In this document: piece by piece, positions 17,550 to 26,835 of the stretch | Layout of the letters: every line of letters starts with the position of its first letter | Position numbering within the stretch: position 1 is the stretch's first letter | Source: Phormidesmis priestleyi Ana | Lineage (GTDB): Bacteria; Cyanobacteriota; Cyanobacteriia; Phormidesmidales; Phormidesmidaceae | NCBI GenBank assembly: GCA_001314865.1 | Contig: LJZR01000001.1 | Location: 62,001-126,000 of the forward strand | Direction of reading: 5' to 3' | DNA: 64,000 nt | Notes under the pieces: generated by a model | What the model was told of the DNA's origin: nothing | Database searches by the model: none | Seen by the model: the letters and a program-made list of their open reading frames with translations, nothing else | Program-made: the position numbers and the translations under genes

Positions 17550-18728
17550 ATGTTTGATCCCTCTGCGCACCCTGCGCTACTGGTTTTAGAAGACGGCTCT
17601 ATATATAGAGGTTGGTCATTCGGTGCCGAAGGCACCACAATGGGCGAGGTCGTCTTTAATACAGGCATGACAGGTTACCAGGAAGTCCTGACCGATCCTA
17701 GCTACTGTGGCCAAATGGTCACATTTACCTATCCAGAGCTAGGCAACACTGGCGTTAATCCAGAAGATGAAGAATCGGTACGGCCTTATGTCAAAGGAGC
17801 GATCGCTAAAAACATCTGCGATCGCCCCAGCAACTGGCGTTCAACCCAATCTTTAAGCGACTATCTCAAAGCCCACAATATACCTGGCATTCACGGCATT
17901 GATACGCGCGCGCTCACTCGCAAACTCCGCAGCGCAGGTGCCATGAACGGCATTATCTCTAGCGATGTACTCGATGCTGACGAACTGCTCAGACAGTTAC
18001 AAGACCTTCCTTCCATGGAAGGTCTAAACCTAGTCAAAGAAGTCACCACCTCAGAAATTTATGAATGGAGCGAGGCAACAGAAACGAACTGGGCTTTCAG
18101 TGGAGCATCTACACAGCCAAACTTTATAGAGCCTGATAGTTCTGGCCAGAAGCAGCAACTCACCGTCGTCGCGATTGACTTTGGCATCAAACGCAATATT
18201 CTCAAGCGACTAGCCAGCTACGGCTGCAAGGTGATTGTCGTTCCAGCCGAGACCTCAGCCGAGACCATACTGAGCTATCAGCCCGACGGCATCTTCCTTT
18301 CTAATGGCCCAGGGGATCCCGCCGCCGTCACCAGCGCCCCCGAAATTACTCGCGCTTTACTCGGCAGCCAGCTACCAACCTTCGGAATTTGTATGGGACA
18401 TCAAATTCTCGGCCTATCTTTGGGTGCGGAAACCTTCAAGCTAAAATTTGGCCATCGGGGACTCAATCAGCCCTGCGGCCTAACCGAGCAAATTGAAATC
18501 ACGAGTCAAAACCATGGATTCGCCCTCAGTGCCGACTCCATTGATGCATCTCAAGTTGAGGTTACGCACCTCAACCTCAACGATCAAACCGTTGCAGGTA
18601 TTCGGCACAAGCAGCTACCCGTCTTCTCGGTGCAGTATCATCCTGAGGCGAGTCCAGGCCCTCACGATGCCGACTATCTGTTTGCCAACTTTGTTCAAGC
18701 GATGAGAGACAGGGCCGCGACGCTCTAA
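17550..18728 (+). CDS. carA: Carbamoyl-phosphate synthase small (glutaminase) subunit
   Basis: This 392-residue amidotransferase subunit hydrolyses glutamine and channels ammonia to CarB for carbamoyl phosphate, feeding arginine and pyrimidine synthesis. The N-terminal CPSase domain (1-150) contains [17 protein letters not shown]; the C-terminal class I glutaminase has the nucleophile Cys281 in [11 protein letters not shown] and the catalytic His in [10 protein letters not shown] near residue 364. Length and start (ATG 17550) are normal. carB is not in the window, as usual in cyanobacteria where the two genes are often apart. Confidence 0.97.
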   Translation: MFDPSAHPALLVLEDGSIYRGWSFGAEGTTMGEVVFNTGMTGYQEVLTDPSYCGQMVTFTYPELGNTGVNPEDEESVRPYVKGAIAKNICDRPSNWRSTQSLSDYLKAHNIPGIHGIDTRALTRKLRSAGAMNGIISSDVLDADELLRQLQDLPSMEGLNLVKEVTTSEIYEWSEATETNWAFSGASTQPNFIEPDSSGQKQQLTVVAIDFGIKRNILKRLASYGCKVIVVPAETSAETILSYQPDGIFLSNGPGDPAAVTSAPEITRALLGSQLPTFGICMGHQILGLSLGAETFKLKFGHRGLNQPCGLTEQIEITSQNHGFALSADSIDASQVEVTHLNLNDQTVAGIRHKQLPVFSVQYHPEASPGPHDADYLFANFVQAMRDRAATL

Positions 18729-19060
18729 AAGCGTTAACTTTATGCTCAAGCTTTGCCCCGTCCTTAAAAGCAATCAGCATCAAAGCAATCAGCAATTGGC
18801 GACAGTGAACCTAACACTTGCTTAGCTGTATACAGGGTTTAGGCTCTGCGGTCAAGTAAAATAAAGAGCCTACAAGATACAAAATAATTTGTTGTAATTG
18901 AAAAATACTGACCGCTAGTAGGGCATGATAGCAATGGCTTTGGTAAGGGCCTCTGGTTCGACTGTAAAAGGCGATTATGTCTTTCTTGCAGTCGCTAGTG
19001 TCTTGCTCTATACTTAAGCGTCATGTCGTCGTTCCGTGCTAGGCATACCAGGAGGATCCC
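18729..19060. other. 332-bp spacer between carA and the STAS gene
   Basis: No ORF, repeat array or clear hairpin. It should carry the promoter of the STAS gene. The last bases contain a strong ribosome-binding site, listed separately. Confidence 0.45.
19050..19055 (+). promoter_or_regulatory. Ribosome-binding site AGGAGG that fixes an ATC start codon
   Basis: A perfect AGGAGG lies 5 bases before ATC 19061. In the STAS frame there is no ATG, GTG or TTG between the upstream stop (TAG 19040) and TTG 19229, and the sequence from 19061 onward encodes the conserved N-terminal half of the domain. Confidence 0.6.
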
Positions 19061-19429
19061 ATCGCTGAGTCGCTTACCCTAACCGTTAGTCTAAGAGGCA
19101 CCCGCGAAGTTAGGGGGAAATGTCAAATATTTCGCCTCACTGGCCTTCTCGATGCCTTTTCTGAGCCAACCTTTTTAAAGGTCCTTAATAAATACATCGA
19201 AGATGGCCCAGCCCACATCATTTTAGATTTGTCTACGATTGACTTTGTAGATAGTTCTGGCTTAGGCGCGCTTGTTCGACTGGTGAAAAAAGCTAAAGGC
19301 GAGAGCGGTAGCCTTCAGGTTGTCAGTAATCCTCGCGTCACGCAAACGGTTAAGCTTGTTCGCCTCGAACAGTTCTTGTCTCTACAGCCAAGTGTGGACG
19401 CTGCTCTTGAGAATCTCAAAAAACTCTAG
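19061..19429 (+). CDS. STAS-domain anti-sigma factor antagonist, apparent ATC start
   Basis: A 122-residue single STAS domain like SpoIIAA: strand LRGTREVRGKCQIFRLTGLLDAF, then IILDLSTIDFVDSSGLGALV, where the Ser in DSSG is the usual phosphorylation site, then the helix with RVTQTVKLVRLEQFLSL. It should bind an anti-sigma kinase or a similar partner and be switched by Ser phosphorylation. Starting at the first conventional codon (TTG 19229) would delete nearly half of the fold, including the first strands and helix, so translation most likely starts at ATC 19061 behind AGGAGG. The alternatives are a sequencing error or a very rare start. The 3' end is duplicated: the last 15 bases including TAG recur directly downstream at 19430-19444. 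Confidence 0.85.
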   Translation: MAESLTLTVSLRGTREVRGKCQIFRLTGLLDAFSEPTFLKVLNKYIEDGPAHIILDLSTIDFVDSSGLGALVRLVKKAKGESGSLQVVSNPRVTQTVKLVRLEQFLSLQPSVDAALENLKKL

Positions 19430-19444
19430 TTCAAGAAACTCTAG
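19415..19444 (+). repeat. 15-bp duplication of the STAS gene's last codons and stop
   Basis: CTCAAAAAACTCTAG (19415-19429) and TTCAAGAAACTCTAG (19430-19444) differ at two positions. The second TAG is in frame with the first. Confidence 0.75.
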
Positions 19445-19530
19445 CCTCTGACGAATCTAGCTACTCATTCTAGACACTCACTAGCCAAGTACTGCTGGCT
19501 GGAAATGGCTAGTCGGAGTTATTTTTTTAA

Positions 19531-20079
19531 TTGAGCAAAGCTTTTTTGGTACAGTCGTCTACTCCAATCCAAGGTTCCGATCTCCCAGGTTCTGATCTCC
19601 CAGGTTCCGAGTTCCAAGGTTCTGAGTATTCAAATGCTCAGAACTTTTCAGAGCCAAGTTTTTTTAACCTAGTCAATCAGCAGCTAGCAAATGAATTCGC
19701 GATGCATGAGCTTTCAGTAACTCAGCTCAACGCGCTACCGCCAATTACGCTAGCCTATATTGGAGATGCTGTTTTTGAGCTGTATGTGCGATCGCGCCTA
19801 CTTTTACCCACTAAAAGAATCCGCGACTATCATACGCAGGTGGTTGCCAACGTTAAAGCCGAGCAGCAGGCGCAATATATTGACATATTGCTTCCCCACC
19901 TGACTGATACCGAAAAAGACTTACTTCGCCGGGGCCGCAATGCAGTCTCAGGCCGTCATCGACGTGCCGATGCACAGCAATATCAAAAAGCTACTGGCTT
20001 TGAAGCACTATTAGGCTTTTTATATCTCAGCGATCAGCAACGCCTATTCACCTTGCTCGGATACCTAGCTATTATTTAG
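19531..20079 (+). CDS. mrnC: Mini-ribonuclease III with repeat-derived N-terminal extension
   Basis: The C-terminal 125 residues form a lone RNase III catalytic domain without the dsRNA-binding domain: LAYIGDAVFELYVRSRLL, LRRGRNA and GFEALLGFLYL are characteristic of Mini-III, which trims 23S rRNA precursors. The open frame starts at TTG 19531 and gives an N-terminal extension of about 57 residues containing GSDLPGSDLPGSEFQGSE, encoded by a 15-bp tandem repeat (19572-19626). An internal ATG at 19702 (MHELSVTQLN) would give a domain of normal size, so the true start is uncertain. It lies between the STAS gene and rlmB, another 23S rRNA maturation gene. Confidence 0.88.
   Translation: MSKAFLVQSSTPIQGSDLPGSDLPGSEFQGSEYSNAQNFSEPSFFNLVNQQLANEFAMHELSVTQLNALPPITLAYIGDAVFELYVRSRLLLPTKRIRDYHTQVVANVKAEQQAQYIDILLPHLTDTEKDLLRRGRNAVSGRHRRADAQQYQKATGFEALLGFLYLSDQQRLFTLLGYLAII
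19572..19626 (+). repeat. 15-bp tandem repeat at the 5' end of mrnC
   Basis: GGTTCCGATCTCCCA-type units, nearly four copies, each a multiple of three so the frame stays open (Gly-Ser-Asp-Leu-Pro). Confidence 0.75.
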
Positions 20080-20260
20080 CTCTAGCTAATATTTGGCTAT
20101 CGATGCAAACATCTGATGCAAATATTAGGCTCCTAATTAATCACCGTCCTCAAATCTGCTTTCACGAGGAAAAGGCTACACAGAATTGAGAACTGCAAGC
20201 AAAACACCAGTGTTCAAACATCTGGGGCGTCACCAGAGAAACTATTAAGAGGACTTAGAT

Positions 20261-21445
20261 GTGAGTGACCTAGAAAATTCACCAGACAGCTCTGAAAAGC
20301 CGTTTCGGGGGCCTCGGATTAAAAAATCCGGATCAAAACCTGGTAGGCGGCCTTCTAACCCTGCCTACAAAGGTCGTACCAGTCGCACCAGCGATAATAC
20401 CAAAGCCGATGGCAAACCGAAACTTAAGCCAGACCACAGCAAAATCCGACCGAAGAGAGCGAGTGAGTCTCCATTAGGCAAAGGGCGTAAACCGTTTAAG
20501 ACTCATTCAGACGCAGCCCCAAAGGGACGGCAGGCTCGACGAGGGCAGAATAGCGATGCAAGCAGCAGCCATCCTGAGGCTCGTCGCGACAGCCGTCGTA
20601 ATAGTTATAAAAATGAGCGCCCTAACCCTACGCCTGAGCTGGCGACAGAAGAAACGCTAAATCCAGATCTCATCTACGGTCGCCATGCTGTAGAGGCAGC
20701 CATAGAAGGTAAGCGCTCACTCAATCGCCTGTGGGTTAACGAAAAGCTACAATATGATTCTCGCTTTCGCCCTATCGTCCTAGCCGCAAAGGCGAACGGT
20801 GCCGTCATTGATGAAGTTGATGGACTACGACTCTCGCAAATGACCCAGGGCGCAAACCATCAGGGGATCGTCGCTCAGGTTGCGGCTTATGGTTACATGG
20901 AATTAGAGCGCTTGGTGGAACAGGCCAAAGCAGCCTCCCGACGGCCTGTCATCATTGCCGCCGATGGCATTACTGATCCGCACAACTTGGGCGCGATTGT
21001 TCGTTCAGCAGAAGCAATTGGAGCACAGGGGATCGTTATCCCGCAGCGAAGAGCAGTGGGGATCACATCTACTGTTGCAAAAGTAGCGGCTGGAGCTTTA
21101 GAAAATCTTCCGATTGCTAGAGTTGTTAATTTGGGTCGGGCGCTAGAGTATTTAAAGGGCGAAGGCTTTTGGATCTACGGACTTGCTGCTGAGGCGGCTC
21201 AGCCTATTCATACAACAGACTTTTCTGCGCCTGTTGTATTGGTTGTGGGCGCGGAGGGCAATGGGCTAAGTCTTTCTGTTCAAGGTCTTTGTGATTTACT
21301 CATTTCTATTGAGCTAAAAGGGAAAACGCCTAGTTTAAATGCGTCTGTTGCAACTGGCATGGCTCTGTACGAGATCTATCGTCAGACCTGGCTCAACAAG
21401 CTACCGGCTTTAACGATCGAGAGCTCATTGACTGTTCAAGACTGA
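20261..21445 (+). CDS. rlmB: 23S rRNA (guanosine-2'-O-)-methyltransferase RlmB (SpoU family)
   Basis: This 394-residue protein has a basic, disordered N-terminal 130 residues (Lys, Arg, Ser, Pro rich, likely RNA-contacting), then the SpoU substrate-binding domain beginning [14 protein letters not shown], then the SPOUT methyltransferase domain. The three family motifs are visible: [21 protein letters not shown] and [17 protein letters not shown]. It methylates the 2'-OH of G2251 (E. coli numbering) in the ribosomal peptidyl-transferase centre using SAM. GTG 20261 is the start; AAGAGGA lies just upstream. It is adjacent to mrnC, so two ribosome-maturation genes sit together. Confidence 0.93.
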   Translation: MSDLENSPDSSEKPFRGPRIKKSGSKPGRRPSNPAYKGRTSRTSDNTKADGKPKLKPDHSKIRPKRASESPLGKGRKPFKTHSDAAPKGRQARRGQNSDASSSHPEARRDSRRNSYKNERPNPTPELATEETLNPDLIYGRHAVEAAIEGKRSLNRLWVNEKLQYDSRFRPIVLAAKANGAVIDEVDGLRLSQMTQGANHQGIVAQVAAYGYMELERLVEQAKAASRRPVIIAADGITDPHNLGAIVRSAEAIGAQGIVIPQRRAVGITSTVAKVAAGALENLPIARVVNLGRALEYLKGEGFWIYGLAAEAAQPIHTTDFSAPVVLVVGAEGNGLSLSVQGLCDLLISIELKGKTPSLNASVATGMALYEIYRQTWLNKLPALTIESSLTVQD

Positions 21446-21456
21446 TGTGAGACTCA

Positions 21457-21502
21457 TGCAAGATCAACTTGATTAATCTTGCAGCAAGCTTTAGAGCTTT
21501 TT
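21457..21502 (+). terminator. Probable intrinsic terminator after rlmB
   Basis: Two hairpins stand in line: TGCAAGAT (21457-21464) pairs with ATCTTGCA (21476-21483), and AAGCT-TTAG-AGCTT (21486-21499) is followed by T residues. It starts 11 bp after the rlmB stop. Confidence 0.45.
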
Positions 21503-21648
21503 ATACTGGCCACAACGGGTACTTCTAGACTGTGTACTTACTTACAGTTGCAAAGTCAAAGCTGTTCTACAATTAGGTGTTTAATAACACCCATAAAGTC
21601 AACAATTTTTCTGACTACACACCTAACATCGCTAGTCTTAATACTGAA

Positions 21649-21915
21649 ATGAAAAACTTCTTTAGTAGCTTGTTTAACTTCTTCTCTACACCTTGGTGGG
21701 TCAAAATCACTACGGCAGAACCTAACTGCATCTACTATTTTGGTCCTTTTAATGACGAATCAGAGGCTGAGCAGGCTAAGTTTGGCTACATAGAAGATCT
21801 TCAGAACGAAGGTGCTCAGCAGATTAAGACGACCCTCCAACAAAGCGCAGAACCTGAAGAGCTAACGATTGAATATGGCGTATCACCCATGTCTTCAGTT
21901 ACGGTGTCGGTATAG
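21649..21915 (+). CDS. DUF1816 domain protein (small cyanobacterial protein)
   Basis: The 88-residue product from ATG 21649 contains the DUF1816 core: PWWVKITTAEPNCIYYFGPF, EAEQAKFGYIEDL and a C-terminal LTIEY strand. The family is common in cyanobacteria and its members have been associated with phycobilisome or CpcD-like proteins, but no function is established. An upstream in-frame GTG at 21577 would add 24 residues; family members usually begin close to the WWV segment, so I choose the ATG. No signal peptide is seen. It stands alone between rlmB and the convergent alkyltransferase-like gene. Confidence 0.8.
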   Translation: MKNFFSSLFNFFSTPWWVKITTAEPNCIYYFGPFNDESEAEQAKFGYIEDLQNEGAQQIKTTLQQSAEPEELTIEYGVSPMSSVTVSV

Positions 21916-22007
21916 CCATTTTTGCTAGATTTTTTTTGTATTTAGCTCATCTATTGAGCTTATCAATGCTCTCTACAAATTTTTCGCTAGGGAGAAATCA
22001 CTAGGAA

Positions 22008-22060
22008 GAAACCATAGGAAAAATCAATAGGAAAATCAACAGGAAAAATCAACAAATCAA
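22008..22060. repeat. GGAAAAATCAAC-type tandem repeat
   Basis: Four imperfect 11-14 bp units (AGGAAAAATCAATAGGAAAATCAACAGG...) in the spacer between two convergent genes, running up to the stop of the alkyltransferase-like gene. Confidence 0.6.
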
Positions 22061-22389
22061 TCGGCATCATCAATCGATATGAAGTCAGGCTGCCATCTAT
22101 ACTTTTTTAGATCTAGCCTGCCTTTTACAAATTCGATACCTTCTGCTTTCAGCAGCAGTAGCTGTAGATCGTCATTACCATCTCTCAGGGAAGACCGAGA
22201 AACTTCTCCCCTGGCATTAATGACCCTATGCCAGGGGATTTTAGTATCGGTAGTGACTCGAAACAGCGCGTAACCGACGACTCGGGCTTTGCCTACTAAA
22301 CCTGCAAGGTCGGCAATTTGCCCATAGGTTGCCACTTGCCCATAAGGAATCTGCCTAACGATGTCATAAATTTTAGGGTAGCAAGACAT
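22057..22389 (-). CDS. Alkyltransferase-like protein (ATL, MGMT DNA-binding domain without reactive Cys)
   Basis: This 110-residue protein is only the DNA-binding domain of the O6-alkylguanine-DNA alkyltransferase family: IPYGQVATYGQIADLAG is the helix-turn-helix, and KARVVGYAL carries the arginine-finger region. The reactive PCHR motif is replaced by PWHR, the diagnostic change of ATLs, which bind O6-alkylguanine without repairing it and recruit nucleotide-excision repair. So it should flag alkyl lesions for UvrA-dependent repair. It is upstream of nothing obvious; glgX lies in the same direction 63 bp upstream. Confidence 0.93.
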   Translation of the reverse strand: MSCYPKIYDIVRQIPYGQVATYGQIADLAGLVGKARVVGYALFRVTTDTKIPWHRVINARGEVSRSSLRDGNDDLQLLLLKAEGIEFVKGRLDLKKYRWQPDFISIDDAD

Positions 22390-22452
22390 CGCTATTGCTG
22401 AAAAAAGCTATTGCCGAAAGATTTGGAGAGATAGGAGCGTTCGGAAATAAGG

Positions 22453-24633
22453 CTAGGACGGCTGCTGAGATTGGTTAAAAGCGGCCATGCTGAAACAGTG
22501 AGGGCATTTTAGGACAATGAGTGATCGCGCTGCCACCGCCACCGCATGCCCTTTATCATAAACTTTGCCATCTTCAACAAAGCCAGTCGTTTCTTGGGTG
22601 TCAAGTAAAACCTGCCAGTGCTGCGTTTCAATCGACTCAGGAATACAGAACACCAGATCTTGGTCAGAAGGATTAAAAAATAGCAAAAAGCTATCGTCAA
22701 AAAGCCGCTGACCTTGGCTATCTAAATTAGGGATTTCAGCACCGTTGAGAAAGATCCCCACCGCTCGGGTGTCGCCGCTATGCCACTCGCGATCATCAAT
22801 CGTGCTGCCATCCGGGTGAAACCAGCCAATATCTACCACCCCAGAACCATGTATCTCGCGGCCAAAAAACCATTGATGTCGGCTAAAAATAGGGTGAGCC
22901 TGCCGAAACTCAATGAGCTTTTGAGTAAAGGTCAAAAGCGCCTGGTCTGCCGCCTGCAGTTCCCAGTTAAACCAAGACAGCTCACTATCCTGGCAGTAGG
23001 TATTGTTGTTGCCATAGGTCGTACGACCCATTTCATCGCCGCCCAATATCATTGGCACACCTTGGGAGAGCATGAGCGTAGTTAAAAAATTACGTCGCTG
23101 TCGGGCCCGCAATGACAAAATTTTGGGGTCGTCCGTCTTTCCTTCTACTCCACAGTTCCAAGAACGGTTATAGCTTTCGCCATCTCGATTTCCCTCACCA
23201 TTGGCCTCATTGTGCTTTTCGTTATAGCTAACTAAGTCATTAATCGTGAAACCGTCGTGAGCCGTAATAAAGTTGATGCTGGCGTGAGGCAGCCGACCAT
23301 CTTCCTGATATAAGTCGGAGCTACCGGTAAACCGGAAGGCAAAATCTCCCAGGCTATAGTGCTCCCCGCGCCAAAAGTCTCGAATCGTATCGCGATATTT
23401 ACCATTCCATTCAGACCATAGCAGTGGGAAGTTACCAACCTGATAGCCGCCTTCGCCCAAGTCCCAAGGCTCAGCAATGAGCTTAGTGGTCGATAGCACT
23501 GGATCTTGATGAATGATGTCAAAGAAGGAGGACAGACGATCCACTTCGTACAGCTCACGCGCTAGCGCTGAGGCCAGATCAAAGCGGAAACCATCGACAT
23601 GCATTTCCTGAACCCAATAGCGCAGGCTATCCATAATCAGCTTTAGCACCTGCGGATGGCGAACGTTCAGCGAGTTTCCGCAGCCGGTAAAGTCCATGTA
23701 GTAGCGCGGCGAGGTTTCAACCAGGCGATAATAGGCGGCGTTGTCGATGCCTCTGAGAGAGAAAGTTGGCCCGAGGTGATTACCCTCTCCGGTGTGGTTG
23801 TATACCACGTCCAAAATCACTTCAATGCCTTCGCGGTGAAGGGCTTTTACCATTTCCTTGAATTCACGCACCTGCTGGCCATGAAGGCCTGACGAGCTAT
23901 AGCCTGAATGCGGCGCAAAGTAGCCTAGCGAGTCATAGCCCCAGTAGTTGTGTAGGCCAGTGGTCACTAGGTGGCCCGGATGTACGTCGTAGTGGTGGAC
24001 AGGCAGTAGCTCTACGGCTGTAACGCCTAGCTTTTTTAAATGTGCGATCGCCGCTGGATCGCACATACCGGCATAGGTGCCTCGTAGTGCTTCAGGAACT
24101 TTAAAATTTTGCTGAGTAAAGCCGCGCACATGCACTTCATAAATGATGGTGCGATCCCAGGGAATATCTGGATGGGTGTCGCCTTCCCAATCGAAGCTAG
24201 GGTCAATCACAACCGCCTTGGGCATCGCCTCGGCGCTGTCGGTATCGCTAAAGTCTAGATCGCGATCGCGATCATTAAAACGATCCATCGGAAAGCTAAA
24301 CAGCTCCGGGCCAAATCGAATGTCACCCGTAATCGCTTTAGCATAGGGATCAATCAGCAGCTTGTGTCTATTAAATCGGTGGCCAGCCAACGGATCGTAA
24401 GGCCCTTCTACTCTAAATCCATACTGCTGGTCGGGTTGTATTCCTGGCAAAAAACCATGCCAAACATAGTTAGTAACTTTGGGCAGCCGCACTTGCGTTT
24501 CCTGGCCTGCTTCATCAAATAGGCATAAAACAACACCTGTAGCATTTTCAGAAAACAAAGCAAAGTTGGTACCTTCGCCATTCCAGGTCGCGCCCAGCGG
24601 GTGGGATTTTCCCGGCCAAACTTCTACCGTCAT
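22453..24633 (-). CDS. glgX: Glycogen debranching enzyme (isoamylase-type)
   Basis: A 726-residue GH13 enzyme that cleaves alpha-1,6 branches of glycogen or limit dextrins. The N-terminal CBM48 region (1-140) is followed by the catalytic barrel with LDVVYNHTGEG, DGFRFDLAS (nucleophile Asp352), LIAEPWD (acid/base Glu388) and ITAHDGFT. Cyanobacterial GlgX features such as HNEANGEGNRDG and GDEMGRTTYGNNNTYCQD are intact, so the enzyme should be active. The C-terminal domain (about 610-720) is the usual beta domain. ATG 24633 is the start. No other glycogen gene is in the window. Confidence 0.96.
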   Translation of the reverse strand: MTVEVWPGKSHPLGATWNGEGTNFALFSENATGVVLCLFDEAGQETQVRLPKVTNYVWHGFLPGIQPDQQYGFRVEGPYDPLAGHRFNRHKLLIDPYAKAITGDIRFGPELFSFPMDRFNDRDRDLDFSDTDSAEAMPKAVVIDPSFDWEGDTHPDIPWDRTIIYEVHVRGFTQQNFKVPEALRGTYAGMCDPAAIAHLKKLGVTAVELLPVHHYDVHPGHLVTTGLHNYWGYDSLGYFAPHSGYSSSGLHGQQVREFKEMVKALHREGIEVILDVVYNHTGEGNHLGPTFSLRGIDNAAYYRLVETSPRYYMDFTGCGNSLNVRHPQVLKLIMDSLRYWVQEMHVDGFRFDLASALARELYEVDRLSSFFDIIHQDPVLSTTKLIAEPWDLGEGGYQVGNFPLLWSEWNGKYRDTIRDFWRGEHYSLGDFAFRFTGSSDLYQEDGRLPHASINFITAHDGFTINDLVSYNEKHNEANGEGNRDGESYNRSWNCGVEGKTDDPKILSLRARQRRNFLTTLMLSQGVPMILGGDEMGRTTYGNNNTYCQDSELSWFNWELQAADQALLTFTQKLIEFRQAHPIFSRHQWFFGREIHGSGVVDIGWFHPDGSTIDDREWHSGDTRAVGIFLNGAEIPNLDSQGQRLFDDSFLLFFNPSDQDLVFCIPESIETQHWQVLLDTQETTGFVEDGKVYDKGHAVAVAARSLIVLKCPHCFSMAAFNQSQQPS

Positions 24634-24843
24634 AGAGATCGCAAGTTAACGTGAAATAAAAAAAGTATTAACCCTCTACAGCAACCCTACCAAACATTGA
24701 CGACGAAAAGACTGAAGTAACTCGCCATCCGCCCTTGCTATCCTCTCTATCGTGACCCTCATCACCCTAGCTGCCTACGACTATCACAGCGTATTTTTTT
24801 ATACCTCGTAAGCTTGATAAATGCGTTTGTTATCAGCCGCCTT

Positions 24844-25017
24844 ATGCCCAGACCTAGCCATCTCCCGCTCAAACCGAATCCCTTTATCTCACTACGAGAT
24901 CCCAAAACCGGCAAATGGAAAGTCATCTTTGACCTCACCATAGAAACCATTCGGCGCACGGCCCAGTTTTCTGAAGCGACCACTGAGTCCACGGGCGATC
25001 ACAAACTGGCACAATAG
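24844..25017 (+). CDS. Small conserved-looking protein of unknown function
   Basis: A 57-residue product from ATG 24844 begins MPRPSHLPLKPNPFISLRDP followed by KTGKWKVIFDL. The regular Pro-Asn-Pro-Phe-x-Ser and Asp-Pro-x-Thr-Gly-x-Trp pattern resembles small cyanobacterial proteins I have seen next to unrelated genes, but I cannot name a family. The same frame opens at TTG 24814; the downstream ATG is preferred. It lies between the divergent glgX and pip genes, 25 bp before pip, and may share pip's transcript. No signal peptide or Cys. Confidence 0.55.
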   Translation: MPRPSHLPLKPNPFISLRDPKTGKWKVIFDLTIETIRRTAQFSEATTESTGDHKLAQ

Positions 25018-25042
25018 ATCTATCCTGTTTGATCTATTTGCC

Positions 25043-25999
25043 ATGCGTCAGCTTTATCCCCCGGTCGATCCCTACTTTCAGGGAATGCTGCCGGTTTCCT
25101 CGCTGCATACGCTCTACTACGAAGAAGTCGGTAATCCTGAGGGCAAGCCAGTTGTCTTTTTACACGGTGGCCCTGGTGGCGGCATCATACCGCTCTATCG
25201 TCAGTTCTTTGACCCAGCTCAGTGGCGAATCATCTTGTTCGATCAGCGGGGCTGTGGCCAAAGCACACCCTATGCTGAACTCACAGATAACACCACTTGG
25301 GACTTGGTAGAGGACATTGAAAAACTGCGGCAGCATCTATCCATCCAGCAGTGGACGGTTTTTGGCGGTAGCTGGGGCAGCACGCTCGCCCTTGCCTACG
25401 CGCAAACCTATCCCGATCAATGCAGCGGGCTCATTCTTCGCGGTATTTTTATGCTGCGCCCAAAAGAAATTCAATGGTTCTATCAGTCGGGGGCAAGCTA
25501 CCTCTTCCCAGATGCCTGGGAAGGCTATTTGAGTCCTATTCCTGAGTTTGAACGAGAGGATTTGGTGGCCGCTTATTACAAACGCCTCACTAGCCACGAT
25601 GCGCAGGTGAGGCAAACTGCAGCGCGGGCATGGTCCATTTGGGAAGCCAGCACAAGTAAGCTGATTCCTGATACCGGCTTAGTCGAAAGGTTTGGTCGCG
25701 ATCGCTTTGCAGAGGCCTTTGCGCGAATTGAGTGTCATTACTTCATCAACGGCGGCTTCTTTAAGTCCGATAATCTGCTGCTAGAAAACATCAATCGGAT
25801 TCGTCACATTCCGGCTGTAATTGTCCAAGGCCGGTACGATGTTGTCTGTCCGATGACCTCTGCTTGGGAGCTACACCGCGCTTGGCCTGAGTCCCAGCTG
25901 ATGATCATAGATCAAGCGGGCCATTCAGCCACTGAACCAGGAATTACAAGTGCCCTAATTGAAGCCACAGACCGATTCTTAAGCATGACTGAAATCTAG
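25043..25999 (+). CDS. pip: Proline iminopeptidase (S33 family)
   Basis: This 318-residue alpha/beta hydrolase releases N-terminal proline from peptides. It shows the oxyanion loop HGGPGG (41-46), DQRGCGQS (67-74), nucleophile GGSWGS with Ser110, the cap insertion with the EEYPxW-like EIQWFYQSGASYLFPDAW, the acid in GRYDVVCP and the base in AGHSATEPG. It is cytosolic. ATG 25043 is well placed and the small gene upstream is only 25 bp away. Confidence 0.95.
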   Translation: MRQLYPPVDPYFQGMLPVSSLHTLYYEEVGNPEGKPVVFLHGGPGGGIIPLYRQFFDPAQWRIILFDQRGCGQSTPYAELTDNTTWDLVEDIEKLRQHLSIQQWTVFGGSWGSTLALAYAQTYPDQCSGLILRGIFMLRPKEIQWFYQSGASYLFPDAWEGYLSPIPEFEREDLVAAYYKRLTSHDAQVRQTAARAWSIWEASTSKLIPDTGLVERFGRDRFAEAFARIECHYFINGGFFKSDNLLLENINRIRHIPAVIVQGRYDVVCPMTSAWELHRAWPESQLMIIDQAGHSATEPGITSALIEATDRFLSMTEI

Positions 26000-26022
26000 T
26001 ACAGACAGATCGAAATTCAAAC

Positions 26023-26059
26023 AAAAGCCCCACCAAATCTAGGATTTAGTAGGGCTTTT
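26023..26059. terminator. Bidirectional hairpin terminator between pip and DUF1997 genes
   Basis: A 17-base arm AAAAGCCCCACCAAATC (26023-26039) pairs with GATTTAGTAGGGCTTTT (26043-26059) except for two C-A mismatches, with a short loop. The U-tract falls on either strand (A-run on one side, T-run on the other), so it can terminate both the pip transcript and the convergent one. Confidence 0.8.
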
Positions 26060-26124
26060 ATGTCAGGGCCTGTAGTAATAATAGCGATGACGCCTTAAAC
26101 AGCCGTCGTAGAGCAACGGGCAAG

Positions 26125-26835
26125 CTATCTTTGCCAGAAGCGCTTTTTATTTTCGCAGGGAATAGGGAGATTCATAGAAGTATGAAACTCTTGCTGCACT
26201 TTTTTGGTAAGGCGCTTAGAAACCTGACGAACAATTTGATTCAGCAGCTTGTCGCCAGAGGCTTTCACCAAGTTATCGGGTAAGACCTGGATGAACCGGG
26301 GAACTTCCACCCAGGTGGAAAGGGTCAGTTCCCACTCCACATGAGTTGCCTTTTCGATACCCAAATCAGCGGGGATATCTTCAGTAGCACCCTCACATAG
26401 CGTCATATAGGCTTTGAAGTCTACATCGTAGCCAGTTGGCTCATAACCCGGCACAGGAATAGTTTCAATCCGATATACGCCTTCTTCCTGAGGCAGCAAA
26501 TGGAGGCCAATTTTGGGCTCTACCTCGTGATTCAGGCTTTTGAACTTCCCAACAGTCAGACCATAGCCATTGTCTCCAATGGCCTCTACGGTCATTGGGG
26601 CGGCACAGCGGTGAAACCATTCTTGGTGAGCATCTAGATACCGCGCAACGCTAGCAGCATCTGCATACATCTCCATATGGCCGATATAGTTGCCTTGGAA
26701 GTGCAATGTTTCCTTAGTAGAAAAGTGGGTAGAAAAGTCTGCCTGTGAAGTTATTTTCCCTTCAATCAGACTAGCACCCACCTTGAGAAATGGGGTACCT
26801 GACTGGTGAGAAGATGCATTCGATGGAATTTGCAT
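26125..26835 (-). CDS. DUF1997 family protein
   Basis: The product is 236 residues from ATG 26835 (a TTG three codons upstream is less likely). It has the DUF1997 pattern found in cyanobacteria and plants: FSTKETLHFQGNY, a DAHQEWFHRC segment, the hydrophobic strand LTVGKFKSL and a Lys/Arg-rich C-terminal helix (SKRLTKKVQQEFH). The fold is START/SRPBCC-like by reputation and a ligand has not been assigned. No membrane segment is seen. Nothing clearly linked is nearby except the SDR-like gene transcribed away from it. Confidence 0.8.
   Translation of the reverse strand: MQIPSNASSHQSGTPFLKVGASLIEGKITSQADFSTHFSTKETLHFQGNYIGHMEMYADAASVARYLDAHQEWFHRCAAPMTVEAIGDNGYGLTVGKFKSLNHEVEPKIGLHLLPQEEGVYRIETIPVPGYEPTGYDVDFKAYMTLCEGATEDIPADLGIEKATHVEWELTLSTWVEVPRFIQVLPDNLVKASGDKLLNQIVRQVSKRLTKKVQQEFHTSMNLPIPCENKKRFWQR

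Noticed and set aside
19229-19429. STAS gene starting at TTG 19229
   Set aside because: Would delete the first strands and helix of the conserved fold; the upstream ATC with AGGAGG fits better.
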